Made by a program: the position numbers and the translations under genes
NCBI RefSeq assembly: GCF_021233435.1
Contig: NZ_CP089468.1
Span: 1,302,001 to 1,366,000, forward strand
DNA: 64,000 nt
Source: Halobacterium noricense
GTDB taxonomy: Archaea; Halobacteriota; Halobacteria; Halobacteriales; Halobacteriaceae
Reading direction: 5' to 3'
Shown here: positions 26,451 through 35,454 of the stretch, in pieces
How the letters are laid out: every line of letters begins with the position of its first letter
Position numbering within the stretch: the first letter of the stretch is position 1
Notes under the pieces: model-generated
Database searches by the model: none
Told to the model about the DNA's origin: nothing
What the model saw: only the letters and a program-made list of their open reading frames with translations

Positions 26451-27011
26451 GTGCCCGAACGGCTGTCCGTCCACCTCAACCGCGACCACCCGCGCGACCT
26501 CCAGCCGGAAGCGGCGTCGCTGGAGACGGACCGGTCGTTCGTCCTCGTCTTCGAGAACCACGGCGGCCCCGTCCACGTCCACCTGCACTTGGACGACGCG
26601 CTCGCCGCAGTCGCGGACATCGCGGCCACGCAGGTCTACGTCGACGAAGGCGAAACCCGCGGCGTCGAAATCTCGATTCCGTCCGACCACCCGCCGACGA
26701 AGGGCTACGTCGAACTGTCCACCGGCTACGGCGCGGAGCAGGCGCGCGTGAACGTCACGGTCACCGACAAACGAAAAGACGGCGGCCCGGACGTCGCCGT
26801 CGACGAGTCGCTCTCCGAGAAGTCCGAGCCCGTGGGCGACGAGGAGTCAGTCGCGCTGGCGGACGTCGCGCTCCCGACGGCCGCCGCGGCCGCCGTCGTC
26901 GTTGTCGCCGCGGCGCTCACCCTCTCGATTTCGGATTCGGTCGCGATGCTCATCGGCGTGCTCGCGCTCCTCGGCGGCGTCGGGGTCGCCGCCTACGTGC
27001 TGGCGACGTGA
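26451..27011 (+). CDS. Membrane-anchored beta-domain protein (DUF7524-like)
   Basis: Starting at GTG 26451, the 186-residue protein has an N-terminal beta-rich domain (residues 1-105; SVHLNRDHPRDLQ, RSFVLVFENHG, GPVHVHLHLDD) and two membrane helices at the C-terminus (around 140-185). The layout resembles a small haloarchaeal family I recall as DUF7524. The soluble domain may face either side of the membrane. The function is unknown. It is convergent with the DR2241 gene, 3 bases away. Confidence 0.72.
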   Translation: MPERLSVHLNRDHPRDLQPEAASLETDRSFVLVFENHGGPVHVHLHLDDALAAVADIAATQVYVDEGETRGVEISIPSDHPPTKGYVELSTGYGAEQARVNVTVTDKRKDGGPDVAVDESLSEKSEPVGDEESVALADVALPTAAAAAVVVVAAALTLSISDSVAMLIGVLALLGGVGVAAYVLAT

Positions 27012-27014
27012 GAA

Positions 27015-28154
27015 CTACTCGTGGTCTTCGGGGTACGTCGGCGTCCCCGAGAGCCCGTGTTCGTCCATGCGCTTGGCGCGCAGGAACCGGGCGCGGTAGC
27101 GGTTCGCGCCCTCGTTGACGTCGGCTTCCCGAACCTCGTCGACGCGCCCGTCCGCGACCGCGTCCACGATGTCCTCGACTTGTTCTTTCTCCGCGGGCGT
27201 CAACTCGAAGGTGTACTCCCGCGTCTCCTCGCGTTCGAGCGTCGTGAACTTCCGCGCTGCGGCGACGAACAGCGAACACGGCTCCCGGCACGGGAACTCG
27301 CCGTCGCCACGCGGCACGTCGAGTTCTTCGTCCTCGTTTTTGTCCCACTCGCGGCGCTTCACGCACTGCGAGTCCACGCAGCAGGCTTCAGCCGCCCACT
27401 CGAGCGCGTCGTCGTCGAGCTGTTCGACGATGCTGTAGATGCCGGACTGGCGGCCCGCGACCTCGCTCCAGTGGTCGACGTCGAGGTCGCCTTCGCGGCT
27501 CGTGGCTCCGTCGTCGCCGCTCGCTCCATTCGTTGGTTCGCTTCGCTCGCCAACGCGCTCCCGGTGCCAGTTCGACACCGTCGCGGGGTAGACGTAGTCG
27601 ACCGTCTGCACCAGGTCAGAACCATCTAAGTCGACGAACGCCCAGCCGTGCGGAAGCGACGGGGCCGTCGAGAGCGGGCGGTAGCGTCCCTCGTCGTCGT
27701 GTTTCACGAGGTGGCGGGCTTCCAGCGGGTCCGTGTAGGCGTCGACGTCCTCGCCGACGTCGTCCTCGTGGCGGACCTCGTAGCGGCGCCGCCCGCCCTC
27801 GTTGAGGACGGCGGTGACCGCGAGTTCGCCCCACGAAGTCGTGTGGCCGCCGCGGAGTTCGTCGTAGCGCTCGGGAACGTCGAGGGCGTCTGCACCTTCG
27901 AGCCACCGCAGGAACGCGCGTCGGGGCGTGTCGTGGCCATCGACGACGCACTCCCAGTAGTACCAGTTGGTCGCGTACGGGTCGCCGGCGCGCTCCCGGA
28001 GCAGGTCTTCGCTGACCGTGAGCTGTTCGCCGGGCGTCTCCCAGCGGTAGCCGCCGTTCGCGGGTTCGACGACGAGGCCGTCGAAGTCGATGCCGTCGTC
28101 GGCGTGCTCGACGAGCGCCGCTTCGACGTCGTCGAGGGTGTCGGCTGCGGACAT
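27015..28154 (-). CDS. DR2241 family iron-sulfur protein
   Basis: The 379-residue protein carries a Cys cluster near residues 258-294 (CCVDSQCVKRREWDK and FPCREPCSLF) expected to hold an Fe-S cluster, in the family named after Deinococcus DR2241. It is fused or linked to sirohydrochlorin chelatases in other organisms; here it overlaps cbiX by one base (TGATG). This points to a role in cobalamin or siroheme synthesis. A Ser/Glu-rich stretch near residues 195-220 (GERSEPTNGASGDDG) looks like an in-frame insertion of a repetitive sequence. Confidence 0.85.
   Translation of the reverse strand: MSAADTLDDVEAALVEHADDGIDFDGLVVEPANGGYRWETPGEQLTVSEDLLRERAGDPYATNWYYWECVVDGHDTPRRAFLRWLEGADALDVPERYDELRGGHTTSWGELAVTAVLNEGGRRRYEVRHEDDVGEDVDAYTDPLEARHLVKHDDEGRYRPLSTAPSLPHGWAFVDLDGSDLVQTVDYVYPATVSNWHRERVGERSEPTNGASGDDGATSREGDLDVDHWSEVAGRQSGIYSIVEQLDDDALEWAAEACCVDSQCVKRREWDKNEDEELDVPRGDGEFPCREPCSLFVAAARKFTTLEREETREYTFELTPAEKEQVEDIVDAVADGRVDEVREADVNEGANRYRARFLRAKRMDEHGLSGTPTYPEDHE
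27517..27561. repeat. Low-complexity repeat inside DR2241 gene
   Basis: On the plus strand this stretch reads as CTCGCTC, ATTCGTTG, TTCGCTTCG and CTCGCCAACGCG in series. It aligns over about 44 bases with the intergenic sequence at 57400-57443. It encodes the residues GERSEPTNGAS in the DR2241 protein. It may be a member of a dispersed haloarchaeal repeat that can be read through. Confidence 0.4.
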
Positions 28155-29035
28155 CAGTCTCCCGCGCTCGTGGCGCTGTCACTCTCGGTCTGCTGGCGCA
28201 CGCGCTCGATGGCGTCCGCGAGGTCGGCGCCCGCGTCGTCGGCGCGCTCGAGGATCACGTCTGCGACCAGCGGCTCAGTTCCCACGGCGCCAGAGTACCA
28301 GATGCGGTGGCCGTCGACTTCCGCCGGGACGTCGTAGCCCGTGCGGTAGTCGTCGGTGAGGCCCATGTCTTCGGGGATGTCCTCCTGGGTGTGGAAGCCG
28401 TCGGCGACGAACAGCGGGACGACGACGATGTCCTCCGCGTCGAAGAACTCCGTGACGTCGTCCACCTCCGGGTCCTCGTCCATGAACACCGCCTTCACTT
28501 CCTCGAAGCGGCCGGTGTCGCGGATGCGGTCGGCGTGGTAATGGATAGCTTTCGCGGAGTTCTCGTTGCGCTCGGTGCCGTGGCCGACGACCGCGAGCCC
28601 AAAGCCCTCGCCGACGCCGGGATCGTCGGTGATGGACTTCGCGCGTTCGACGATGACGTCGCTCATCGAGTCGTGGGTGCCGACCGGCCCGCAGTAGTGG
28701 ACGGTCTTGTCGACGTCCTCGGCCCGCACGGTGACGTGATCGGCGTCCGTGCCGTCCGAGTCCCAGTCCTCGGGATCCCACTCGTTGAGGCGGAGTTCCC
28801 GGGGGATGACTTGCTCCGTGAAGTAGCCCTCGGAGATGAACAGCGGGACGACGAACACCTCCTCGGATTCGAGCGTGCGCAGCACTTCGCGGAACGACGG
28901 CTCTTCCTTCCAGAACGCCTCCCGGACCTCGTCGAATGCACCCGACGCGCGGATTGTGTCCGCGTGTGTGAACGCCGGGTCCGAGGAACCCGGGTTGAGG
29001 TGTGAACCGTGGCCGACGATGACCAGCGCTTGCAT
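28154..29035 (-). CDS. cbiX: Sirohydrochlorin cobaltochelatase CbiX
   Basis: CbiX inserts cobalt into sirohydrochlorin in the anaerobic cobalamin pathway. The 293-residue protein has two homologous halves, each beginning with a strand and catalytic His: VIVGHGSHLNPG near residue 5 and VVGHGTERNENS near residue 150. Each half also has a metal-site His later (VVPLFISEGYFT and VVPLFVADGFHT). The start at ATG 29035 gives the exact family N-terminus. It is the first gene of a cbiX-DR2241 pair with translational overlap. Confidence 0.93.
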   Translation of the reverse strand: MQALVIVGHGSHLNPGSSDPAFTHADTIRASGAFDEVREAFWKEEPSFREVLRTLESEEVFVVPLFISEGYFTEQVIPRELRLNEWDPEDWDSDGTDADHVTVRAEDVDKTVHYCGPVGTHDSMSDVIVERAKSITDDPGVGEGFGLAVVGHGTERNENSAKAIHYHADRIRDTGRFEEVKAVFMDEDPEVDDVTEFFDAEDIVVVPLFVADGFHTQEDIPEDMGLTDDYRTGYDVPAEVDGHRIWYSGAVGTEPLVADVILERADDAGADLADAIERVRQQTESDSATSAGD

Positions 29036-29148
29036 GCTCTCTCGTTGGGGAGATGCGTCCTTAGTGGCTTCGCAACCGGCGGCCAACGACCCGAGTAGCG
29101 GACAAATTCGCCCCTTTTATCCTGTTGTGCGAGAATCACGTCCTATCG

Positions 29149-30318
29149 ATGGGGCGACAGACGCTGCTGGCGGTCGCGGTCGCTGCCCTCCTCGTCACGA
29201 GCGGCTGCACCGGCCTCGACGTCCTCGCGGACGACGCGGCGACGCCGTCGGACGTCGACGTCGCCCAGCGCTACGACTCCCTCGACACCCTCGAAGCCAC
29301 CCGGGTGACCACCGTCGACGACGGGAACACCACCAACGAAACTCGCGCGCTCGTCCGCGTCGACTTCACGACCGACCCGCCCCGCCGGTACCAGCGAACG
29401 CTCGCGCCCGAATCCCGTGCGGGAGACGTGACGGTGCTCAACGAGTCCGGGGCACTGCTGTACGACGCTGACGAGAATACAGTGAGGCGCGTCCCACGGA
29501 TCGATGGATGGACGACCAGAAACCAGTCCGCGTACCTCGCACGAATCGTCGCGGCCGCGCACGGCGATGGCGTGGCCGAGGTGTCGGACGGCGTCTCGCC
29601 GCTTCCCATCATCCCAACGACCCGGAGCGGACCGTCGATTCCCGAGGACGCTATTGAGGGCTTCGAGGTCGAGTATCTCGGGACGCAGCGCGTCGCCGGG
29701 CGGACCGCCCACGGCTTCGAGTTGACCGCGGTCTCGGAGGCGGCGTTGACCGCGAACCAGACGCTGTGGCTGGACAGCGAGTACTACTACCCACTAAAGA
29801 CCAGCCGCCGCATCGACTACCGGAACCGCACTATCGAGGCGACGTCGCGTCTAAAAACAGTCACGTTCGACGCCGACCTCCCGGCGGACGCGTTCCACTT
29901 TGACGTCCCCGAGGACGCGACAGGGGAGACGCTGAACGTCTCCACGCAGACGTTCGACTCGGCGAGCGCGCTCCGGGAGCACGTCGACTTCTCCGTTCCC
30001 GACCCAGAGGTGCCCGCGGCGTACGAGTTCGACGAAGCACAGTACGTCAGCGGAAATGTGACGCAGGCCAGCCTCCAGTACGTCACGGCGGACGGCGAGC
30101 AACTCACGGTCACCAAGACGACGTCCGGGCCGAACGCGAACGGGTGGTTTACCTCCGGTGAGAACGTCACCGTCGCGGGCCACGACAGCCAGTACCTCAC
30201 GACGCCGCGAAGCAACTTCGTGTCGTGGTCGTGCGGCGATACCCGGTACGCCGTGGTCGCCACCGACCTCGAAAAGGAGTCGCTGTTGGCGGTCGCCGAC
30301 TCCGTCGGCTGCGAATAG
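29149..30318 (+). CDS. Secreted lipoprotein, LolA/DUF2092-like
   Basis: The N-terminus is a lipoprotein signal (LLAVAVAALLVTSGC) whose Cys near residue 17 should be lipidated. The remaining 370 residues are beta-rich with repeated strand patterns (RYQRTLAP, TVLNESGALLYDADENTVRR, GFELTAVSE) like the LolA / outer-membrane lipoprotein-sorting fold found in many haloarchaeal lipoproteins. It is probably on the outer face of the membrane; ligand unknown. ATG 29149 lies 30 bases behind a TATA-like TTTTAT. Confidence 0.82.
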   Translation: MGRQTLLAVAVAALLVTSGCTGLDVLADDAATPSDVDVAQRYDSLDTLEATRVTTVDDGNTTNETRALVRVDFTTDPPRRYQRTLAPESRAGDVTVLNESGALLYDADENTVRRVPRIDGWTTRNQSAYLARIVAAAHGDGVAEVSDGVSPLPIIPTTRSGPSIPEDAIEGFEVEYLGTQRVAGRTAHGFELTAVSEAALTANQTLWLDSEYYYPLKTSRRIDYRNRTIEATSRLKTVTFDADLPADAFHFDVPEDATGETLNVSTQTFDSASALREHVDFSVPDPEVPAAYEFDEAQYVSGNVTQASLQYVTADGEQLTVTKTTSGPNANGWFTSGENVTVAGHDSQYLTTPRSNFVSWSCGDTRYAVVATDLEKESLLAVADSVGCE

Positions 30319-30621
30319 CTACGACGGTCGGCGGTACAGCGAGTACGCGATGCAGAGCAAGCCCGCGAGCTGGAGCATCCGGACAACGAGCCGGAACGGC
30401 GCTTCGAGAGTCGTGTCGAGGACGCCGTACCGGAGCATCGCGGAGCCGACGAACGTCGCGGTGTACGTCACCGCCGTCAGGAGCACCAGCCCCGCCGAGA
30501 GGTACTGCATCGGCACGCTCTGGTGGCGACGGAACCCCCGGTAGGCGTGGTAGCCGATGAACAGTCCGACGGCGGTCGCGGCGAACGACGCGGCGACGTT
30601 GACGACGTAGAGTGCGTTCAT
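30319..30621 (-). CDS. DUF7521-like small membrane protein
   Basis: A 100-residue protein with three membrane helices and the motif GYHAYRGFRRHQ after the first. I recall the family as DUF7521, commonly found behind an ArsR-type HTH gene, as here. Its ATG overlaps the stop of the HTH gene by one base (TAATG), so both are co-translated. A sensor or effector role together with the regulator is likely but unproven. Confidence 0.78.
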   Translation of the reverse strand: MNALYVVNVAASFAATAVGLFIGYHAYRGFRRHQSVPMQYLSAGLVLLTAVTYTATFVGSAMLRYGVLDTTLEAPFRLVVRMLQLAGLLCIAYSLYRRPS

Positions 30622-30965
30622 TACAGTCCCTCCCACATTCTCGTGAAGCGGTCGGCGACGTCCTCGGATTCGCACTCGACCTCGGTAGTGTACTCGCCGT
30701 CGTTGAGTTCGAGAGTGAACCGGCGGAACGTCGCGCGGTAGACGCGGTGGTGGTTGCCGTCCGACCGGACGTTGATGGACTCCTCCAGCAACTCGTGGTC
30801 GGTCAGGTCGTCGATTCGCCGATACACCGTCGCGGTCGACGCGTCACAGGCCTCGCTCAGTTGGCTCGCGGACATGGGTTCCGTGCTCGCCGCTGCGAGG
30901 ATGGCGCGGGCGTGCTCGTCGTCGAGCAACGAGAGCACCGATGTCGGGTCGCTGTCCTCGCTCAC
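30621..30965 (-). CDS. ArsR-like winged-helix regulator
   Basis: The frame is open far upstream, but a GTG at 30965 gives a 114-residue protein and lies about 27 bases behind TTTTAAA, so it is the likely start. The winged helix runs from LLDDEHARAIL through SASQLSEACDASTATVYRRIDDL to the wing ESINVRSDGNHHRVYRATF. It pairs with a small membrane protein downstream. No metal-binding Cys are seen, so it is not a classical metal sensor. Confidence 0.8.
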   Translation of the reverse strand: MSEDSDPTSVLSLLDDEHARAILAAASTEPMSASQLSEACDASTATVYRRIDDLTDHELLEESINVRSDGNHHRVYRATFRRFTLELNDGEYTTEVECESEDVADRFTRMWEGL

Positions 30966-31052
30966 GGCGCGTCGTACTCGCCACGGGGGTTTAAAATGGT
31001 GGAGTGCTCGCAGTCGCTGAGACTTATGCCCCCGCGGCGACGAAATCGAGGT

Positions 31053-31529
31053 ATGACTCAGGCGGCGGTGACGCGCGCAGCGGTCGACGAACACCCGTTC
31101 CTGCGGCGAGCGCTCCGCGCAGGCGTCGTGAACCACGCGGCGGCCGCGCGCTTCCTCGACGTCGACGGCGACGAGGACGCGGTCGCGGCGGCAATTCGGC
31201 GGTACAGCGAGGACCTTCCCGAGTTCGACGCCGACGCGCGGGACGCGCACGTCTCGATGCAGTCCGGGCTCGGCCCCAGCGACGACGGCCTGCTGGTCGT
31301 CGCAGGCTGCGGGTTCGAACCCGGGGAGGGGGATTTGACGGCGCTGCTCGCGAGCGGCGACGTGGACACCCAGACGCTCGCGTCGGCGCTAGAACGTCTC
31401 CACGCCGCAGACGTCGATCCGGTGGCTGCGGGCGTCGCCGAGGACACGCTCGCGGTGGTCGTCGAACGGCGGGACGGCGCGGACGCGCTGCGCGTCGTCG
31501 AGAACGCGCTCGGCGCGGTACCGGTCTGA
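31053..31529 (+). CDS. DUF7523-like conserved haloarchaeal protein
   Basis: This 158-residue protein begins with a helical segment (DEHPFLRRALRAGVVNHAAAARFLDV) reminiscent of proteins with an ACT-like C-terminal domain (LAVVVERRDGADALRVVENAL). I recall the family as DUF7523. Function unknown. ATG 31053 fits the family start. It lies 60 bases before cysS on the same strand. Confidence 0.72.
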   Translation: MTQAAVTRAAVDEHPFLRRALRAGVVNHAAAARFLDVDGDEDAVAAAIRRYSEDLPEFDADARDAHVSMQSGLGPSDDGLLVVAGCGFEPGEGDLTALLASGDVDTQTLASALERLHAADVDPVAAGVAEDTLAVVVERRDGADALRVVENALGAVPV

Positions 31530-31589
31530 CCGCGACAGACGCCGTCAGTTCCGACGCTTTGAAACGCCGGCGCGCGTACGTACCGCTGT

Positions 31590-33071
31590 ATGACTCTCTA
31601 CGTGTCGAACACCCGCTCCGGCGAGCGGGAAGCGTTCGAGCCCCACGACCCCGAGCAAGCGCTCGTGTACACCTGTGGGCTCACGGTCTCCGACGACGCC
31701 CACCTCGGCCACGCTCGCCTCTGGGTGCAGTCGGACGTGATGGCGCGGTGGCTCTCCCACGTCGGCTACGACGTCCGCCACGTCCAGAACTTCACGGACG
31801 TCAACGAGAAAATCGTCGCGCGCACCGGCGAGGCCGACCTCGGCGACACCGAACAGGCGGTCGCGCGCCACTACATCGACTCCGTCATCGAGGACATGCG
31901 CGACCTCAACCTCCAGCGCGCGGACGTGTACCCGCGGGTCTCCGAGCACGTCCCCGAAATCATCGAGCTCGTGGAGACGCTCGTCGAGGAGGGGTACGCC
32001 TACGAAGCCGACGGCTCGGTCTACTTCGACGTCACCGCCTTCGAGGACTACGGGAAACTCTCCGGCCAGCAGGTCGAAGAGATGGAAGCTCAAGGCCCAG
32101 AGTCCGAGCGCGGCGAGAAGCGCCACCCCGCGGACTTCGCGCTCTGGAAGGCGGGCGCGGTCGCTCCCGAGGACGCCAACGAACACCGTAGCGAGGACCT
32201 ACCGCCCTTGGAGGAGCCCGCGGGACAGACGTGGGAGTCGCCGTGGAGCGAGGGCCGTCCGGGCTGGCACATCGAGTGCTCGGCGATGAGCATGACCCAC
32301 CTCGACGACCACATCGACATCCACGTCGGCGGGCAGGACCTCGTCTTCCCCCACCACGAGAACGAGGTCGCGCAGAGCGAGGCCGCCGCGGGCGAGCCGT
32401 TCGCGAAGTACTGGCTGCACGTCCGCCTCCTCGAAACCGAGGGCGAGAAGATGAGCTCCAGTCTCGGGAACTTCTTCACGACGAAGAACGCCATCGAGGA
32501 GTTCGGCCCGAACGTCGTCCGGATGTTCCTCGTGTCGACGTCGTACACGCAGCGCCAGACGTACTCCGAGGAGACGATTCAGGAGGCCCAGCAGCGCTGG
32601 GAGCGCCTCGAACGGGCGTACGAGCGCGCGACCGACGCCGCCGACAGCCCGGATGCGTACGCGAAAGTCGAAGCCGAGGACCTCCGCGACGCAGTCACGG
32701 AAGCCCGCGAGGACTTCGAGGCGGCGATGAACGACGACTTCAACACGCGCGCGGCGGTGAGCGCGCTGCTGGAACTCGCGTCGGCCGTCCACCGGTACGT
32801 CGACGCGACCGAGCAGTACGACTACCGCGGGCTCGTGGACGCCATCGAGACGTTCGAAGAACTGGGCAGCGACGTACTCGGCTTCCAATTCGTGACCGTC
32901 GACGGTGGCGAGGTCGAAATCGCCGGCGACCTCGTCGACCTCGTCTTGGATATCCGAGAGGAAGCCCGCGAGGAAGGCAACTACGAGCGCGCCGACGAAC
33001 TTCGCGACCGCCTCGAATCCCTCGGCGTCACCGTCGAGGACACCGACGAGGGTTCGACCTACCGGCTCTAA
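31590..33071 (+). CDS. cysS: Cysteinyl-tRNA synthetase
   Basis: CysS charges tRNA-Cys. The 493-residue class I synthetase shows the first zinc Cys in YTCGLTVSDDAHLGHAR (the HIGH-like motif is HLGH), the other zinc ligands in HIECSAM and HHENEVAQSE, and KMSSSLGN as the KMSKS motif. The C-terminal helical domain is complete. Acidic surface composition is typical of halophiles. Confidence 0.97.
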   Translation: MTLYVSNTRSGEREAFEPHDPEQALVYTCGLTVSDDAHLGHARLWVQSDVMARWLSHVGYDVRHVQNFTDVNEKIVARTGEADLGDTEQAVARHYIDSVIEDMRDLNLQRADVYPRVSEHVPEIIELVETLVEEGYAYEADGSVYFDVTAFEDYGKLSGQQVEEMEAQGPESERGEKRHPADFALWKAGAVAPEDANEHRSEDLPPLEEPAGQTWESPWSEGRPGWHIECSAMSMTHLDDHIDIHVGGQDLVFPHHENEVAQSEAAAGEPFAKYWLHVRLLETEGEKMSSSLGNFFTTKNAIEEFGPNVVRMFLVSTSYTQRQTYSEETIQEAQQRWERLERAYERATDAADSPDAYAKVEAEDLRDAVTEAREDFEAAMNDDFNTRAAVSALLELASAVHRYVDATEQYDYRGLVDAIETFEELGSDVLGFQFVTVDGGEVEIAGDLVDLVLDIREEAREEGNYERADELRDRLESLGVTVEDTDEGSTYRL

Positions 33072-33147
33072 CCCTCCATCGAACCGAAGTTGTCCGATTG
33101 ACACGAAAGCCACCAAGCTTATTCCTGCCGGCCAGGTTCTGTTCTCC

Positions 33148-33780
33148 ATGCACCGACGAACGGCGGTCGCCGTAGCGTTTGCCGCACTAATCGCGACCAG
33201 CGGCTGTCTCGGCATCCTTGGCGGGGGCGGCGTGGAAGTCTCGGCGTCGAAGGCTACCGTTTCCGAGAACGCCCTCCAAGAGACCGGGTACGAGGAGGTT
33301 CGCGTGAACGAATCGGAAGTCACCCGAGAGTACTCCGTGGCGGGTCAGTCGCGGAATGTCACCGTTACGAACTGGATAGCAATGTACGAACGCACCGTTG
33401 ACGTACCCGTCCTCGGCGAGCAGCGCGCCGCAGTCTTCGGCGCGTTCTCCAGCCCTGAGGTGAGCGTGCTTGGCCAGTCGTTCAACCCCATCAAAGACTA
33501 CTCGGATCGCGAACTCGCCGAACTCGCCCAACAGCAGTACGATGGTCTCTCCGTCGGGCAGGCCATCAACACCAGTGAAATGACCGTGCTCAACGAGTCC
33601 ACGGAGGTTACGAAGTTCGAGGGCACAGCCGAGATTAGCGGGCAGTCCGTGGACGTCTACGTTCACGTTACGAGGGTCAAACACGACGGCGACTACGTCG
33701 TCGCGGTCGCCATCTACCCCCAGGACCTTGACGGCGAGCAAGAGCGCGTCGAGACGCTCCTGACCGGCCTCGAGCACTGA
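33148..33780 (+). CDS. DUF6517-like lipoprotein
   Basis: A 210-residue secreted lipoprotein: signal AVAVAFAALIATSGC with the lipobox Cys near residue 20, followed by a Gly-rich spacer and a beta-rich domain with REYSVAGQSRNVTVTNW and VLGQSFNPI. I recall this as DUF6517, a haloarchaeal family of unknown role. A T-rich stretch follows about 90 bases after the stop and may terminate transcription. Confidence 0.78.
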   Translation: MHRRTAVAVAFAALIATSGCLGILGGGGVEVSASKATVSENALQETGYEEVRVNESEVTREYSVAGQSRNVTVTNWIAMYERTVDVPVLGEQRAAVFGAFSSPEVSVLGQSFNPIKDYSDRELAELAQQQYDGLSVGQAINTSEMTVLNESTEVTKFEGTAEISGQSVDVYVHVTRVKHDGDYVVAVAIYPQDLDGEQERVETLLTGLEH

Positions 33781-34001
33781 TACGGTAACCCCCTCGTTTT
33801 CGGGCTCACGCGGTCGAAGTGTGACGTGCGTTCGAGGACGCTGCTCACGAACGACTTCATTCGTCCTTATGTATTTTTCTAGCCGCATAAATCGACCAAG
33901 CGTCCGATAGAACTGGGTAAAGCACGAAGTACTAGCAATATAGTTCCCCTAAACCAGTATTATGGTCACCCTTACAAGTGGATGGGGTGGTACCTATGCA
34001 C

Positions 34002-34148
34002 ATGGTTCGAATGGATTCGTACACGCCGCCGTCGACTAGCCGCTACGAGTGCACCGGCTGTCTCAGCCGTTTCGAACGCGAGTCGCACCTCGTAAATTGC
34101 CCGGAGTGCGGCGAACGAGTGCGGAACGTGGCAGTACCACGGGAGTGA
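34002..34148 (+). CDS. Small rubrerythrin-like zinc ribbon protein
   Basis: This 48-codon gene encodes CTGC and CPEC knuckles 17 residues apart in a protein beginning MVRMDSYTPPS and ending VAVPRE. It matches the many tiny haloarchaeal proteins annotated as rubrerythrin-like domain proteins, which keep the zinc ribbon but not the di-iron domain. A second ATG at 34011 would shorten it by three residues. Its TGA stop (34146-34148) abuts the right end of the IS605-type element. Confidence 0.68.
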   Translation: MVRMDSYTPPSTSRYECTGCLSRFERESHLVNCPECGERVRNVAVPRE

Positions 34149-34154
34149 CATCCT

Positions 34155-34174
34155 CCGCGCCGTGAACGGCGCGG
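34155..34174. repeat. Right-end hairpin of IS605-type element
   Basis: A perfect inverted repeat with arms CCGCGCCG and CGGCGCGG around the loop TGAA, preceded by CATCCTCC. It is the counterpart of 1279-1298: same loop, same flank, same stem length, with compensating changes in the stem. Confidence 0.8.
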
Positions 34175-34196
34175 CTTCCTTGCATGGGAATACCGG

Positions 34197-35453
34197 TTAA
34201 CTACCGGCAGTGGGTTCCGACCCGACCTCTCCGAGCGTCATCTGCCGTGGTTGGCTCTGCTCGGTGGGGGTCGCGGCGCTGTCACAGGCGCTCCCATCCC
34301 GTGAGATGTCATCGCCCGCCGGTTTCAGCGGCAGGCTCTCACCCCACGGGTCGTGGCGATCAGCGATGTTGACCGCCGCGTTGATGTCTGCATGGTACTC
34401 CGACACCCAACACTCGTCGTTCTGACACCGGAACTCATCGCCGTTCCGGTGCCCGACGTGGCCGCACTCGTGACACGTCTGGCTCGTGTACTCCGGACGG
34501 ATGTATTCGACCGGAAGCCCGGCCTCTCGTGCTTTGTCCTCGATACGTTGTTGGAGGCGGGCGAACGCCCATGCGTGAAGGCGTCGGTTCATCCACTGGC
34601 CGTAATCGAGGTCTTCGCGGATGTCCGAGAGGTCTTCCAGCACGACCACAGGCTTCCCGAAGCGGCTTGCGTACTCAACGGCACGCCGAGACGCCTTCTC
34701 GATGATGTCTGTGAGTGCGTTCTGGTAGTGATCGAATCGTTCGTCAATCCGCCATGCGGCGGCCTCGCGCTCTTGGAGTCGCTTCAGCGTCGTGTACATC
34801 TCTTTGCGGAGGTGACGAGCGCGGCCACCGTTGATGAGTAGTGGGTCGGTCGGAGTGCCCTGCTTGCAGGCACAGCCCGCGAGCAGGTGCGCTTCGCCAA
34901 TATCAAAGCCGACTGGCGTCACATCCTCGTCGGTCGGTTCGTAGTCCGGTTGTTCGACCGGGAACTCGACAGTGACGTGGAGCGTCCACGACGTGCGGTG
35001 GCGTTGCAGGCGGAGTTGGCCTGCCGACGCCTCGCCGTCCACGAGATCGTGCCACAACCCCTCTTGGGCTGGGTTAATCCGAAGCGGTATCCAGAAGTTC
35101 GTCCCGCGACCGGGCTGTGGCACCCACCACGTAAACGCGTAGTCCCGTTCCGGCGAGTGGTCGAACTCGGCGGCTTGGTTGGTGAGTCGAACCGGGTGGT
35201 CGTCGTCCAACTCCTGTGCATCGTAGGTGCCGTGCAGTTGCGGGACGTAGTTGCACAGGGCCGCCTTCGCCTGATACGGCAGGTCGTAGGGCGTCACCAC
35301 GTCGCTGGTAGCAGTCATCGTCTCACACCCAGCCTCGAACGCCTCGTGAAGTCCTGCCCGGTAGGTGTCGAGCAGGTCGCACAGTTTGCGCTCTTTGTGG
35401 GTTGTCGGCGGCGCGAGTGTTGCCTCCAGCGTTTTCGTGGTTGTCGCGGTCAT
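34197..35453 (-). CDS. tnpB: TnpB RNA-guided endonuclease
   Basis: The 418-residue TnpB keeps all three RuvC acidic residues: Asp in GFDIGEAHLL (near 190), Glu in VVLEDLSDI (near 275) and Asp in YHADINAAVNIADR (near 370). The zinc finger CHECGHVGHRNGDEFRCQNDEC lies between the last two. TnpB nucleases use a guide RNA from the element's right end to cut an empty site and so keep the element in place. The C-terminal 35 residues are variable. The guide RNA should overlap the 3' end of the gene and run through the 34155-34174 hairpin. Confidence 0.93.
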   Translation of the reverse strand: MTATTTKTLEATLAPPTTHKERKLCDLLDTYRAGLHEAFEAGCETMTATSDVVTPYDLPYQAKAALCNYVPQLHGTYDAQELDDDHPVRLTNQAAEFDHSPERDYAFTWWVPQPGRGTNFWIPLRINPAQEGLWHDLVDGEASAGQLRLQRHRTSWTLHVTVEFPVEQPDYEPTDEDVTPVGFDIGEAHLLAGCACKQGTPTDPLLINGGRARHLRKEMYTTLKRLQEREAAAWRIDERFDHYQNALTDIIEKASRRAVEYASRFGKPVVVLEDLSDIREDLDYGQWMNRRLHAWAFARLQQRIEDKAREAGLPVEYIRPEYTSQTCHECGHVGHRNGDEFRCQNDECWVSEYHADINAAVNIADRHDPWGESLPLKPAGDDISRDGSACDSAATPTEQSQPRQMTLGEVGSEPTAGS

Positions 35454-35454
35454 A

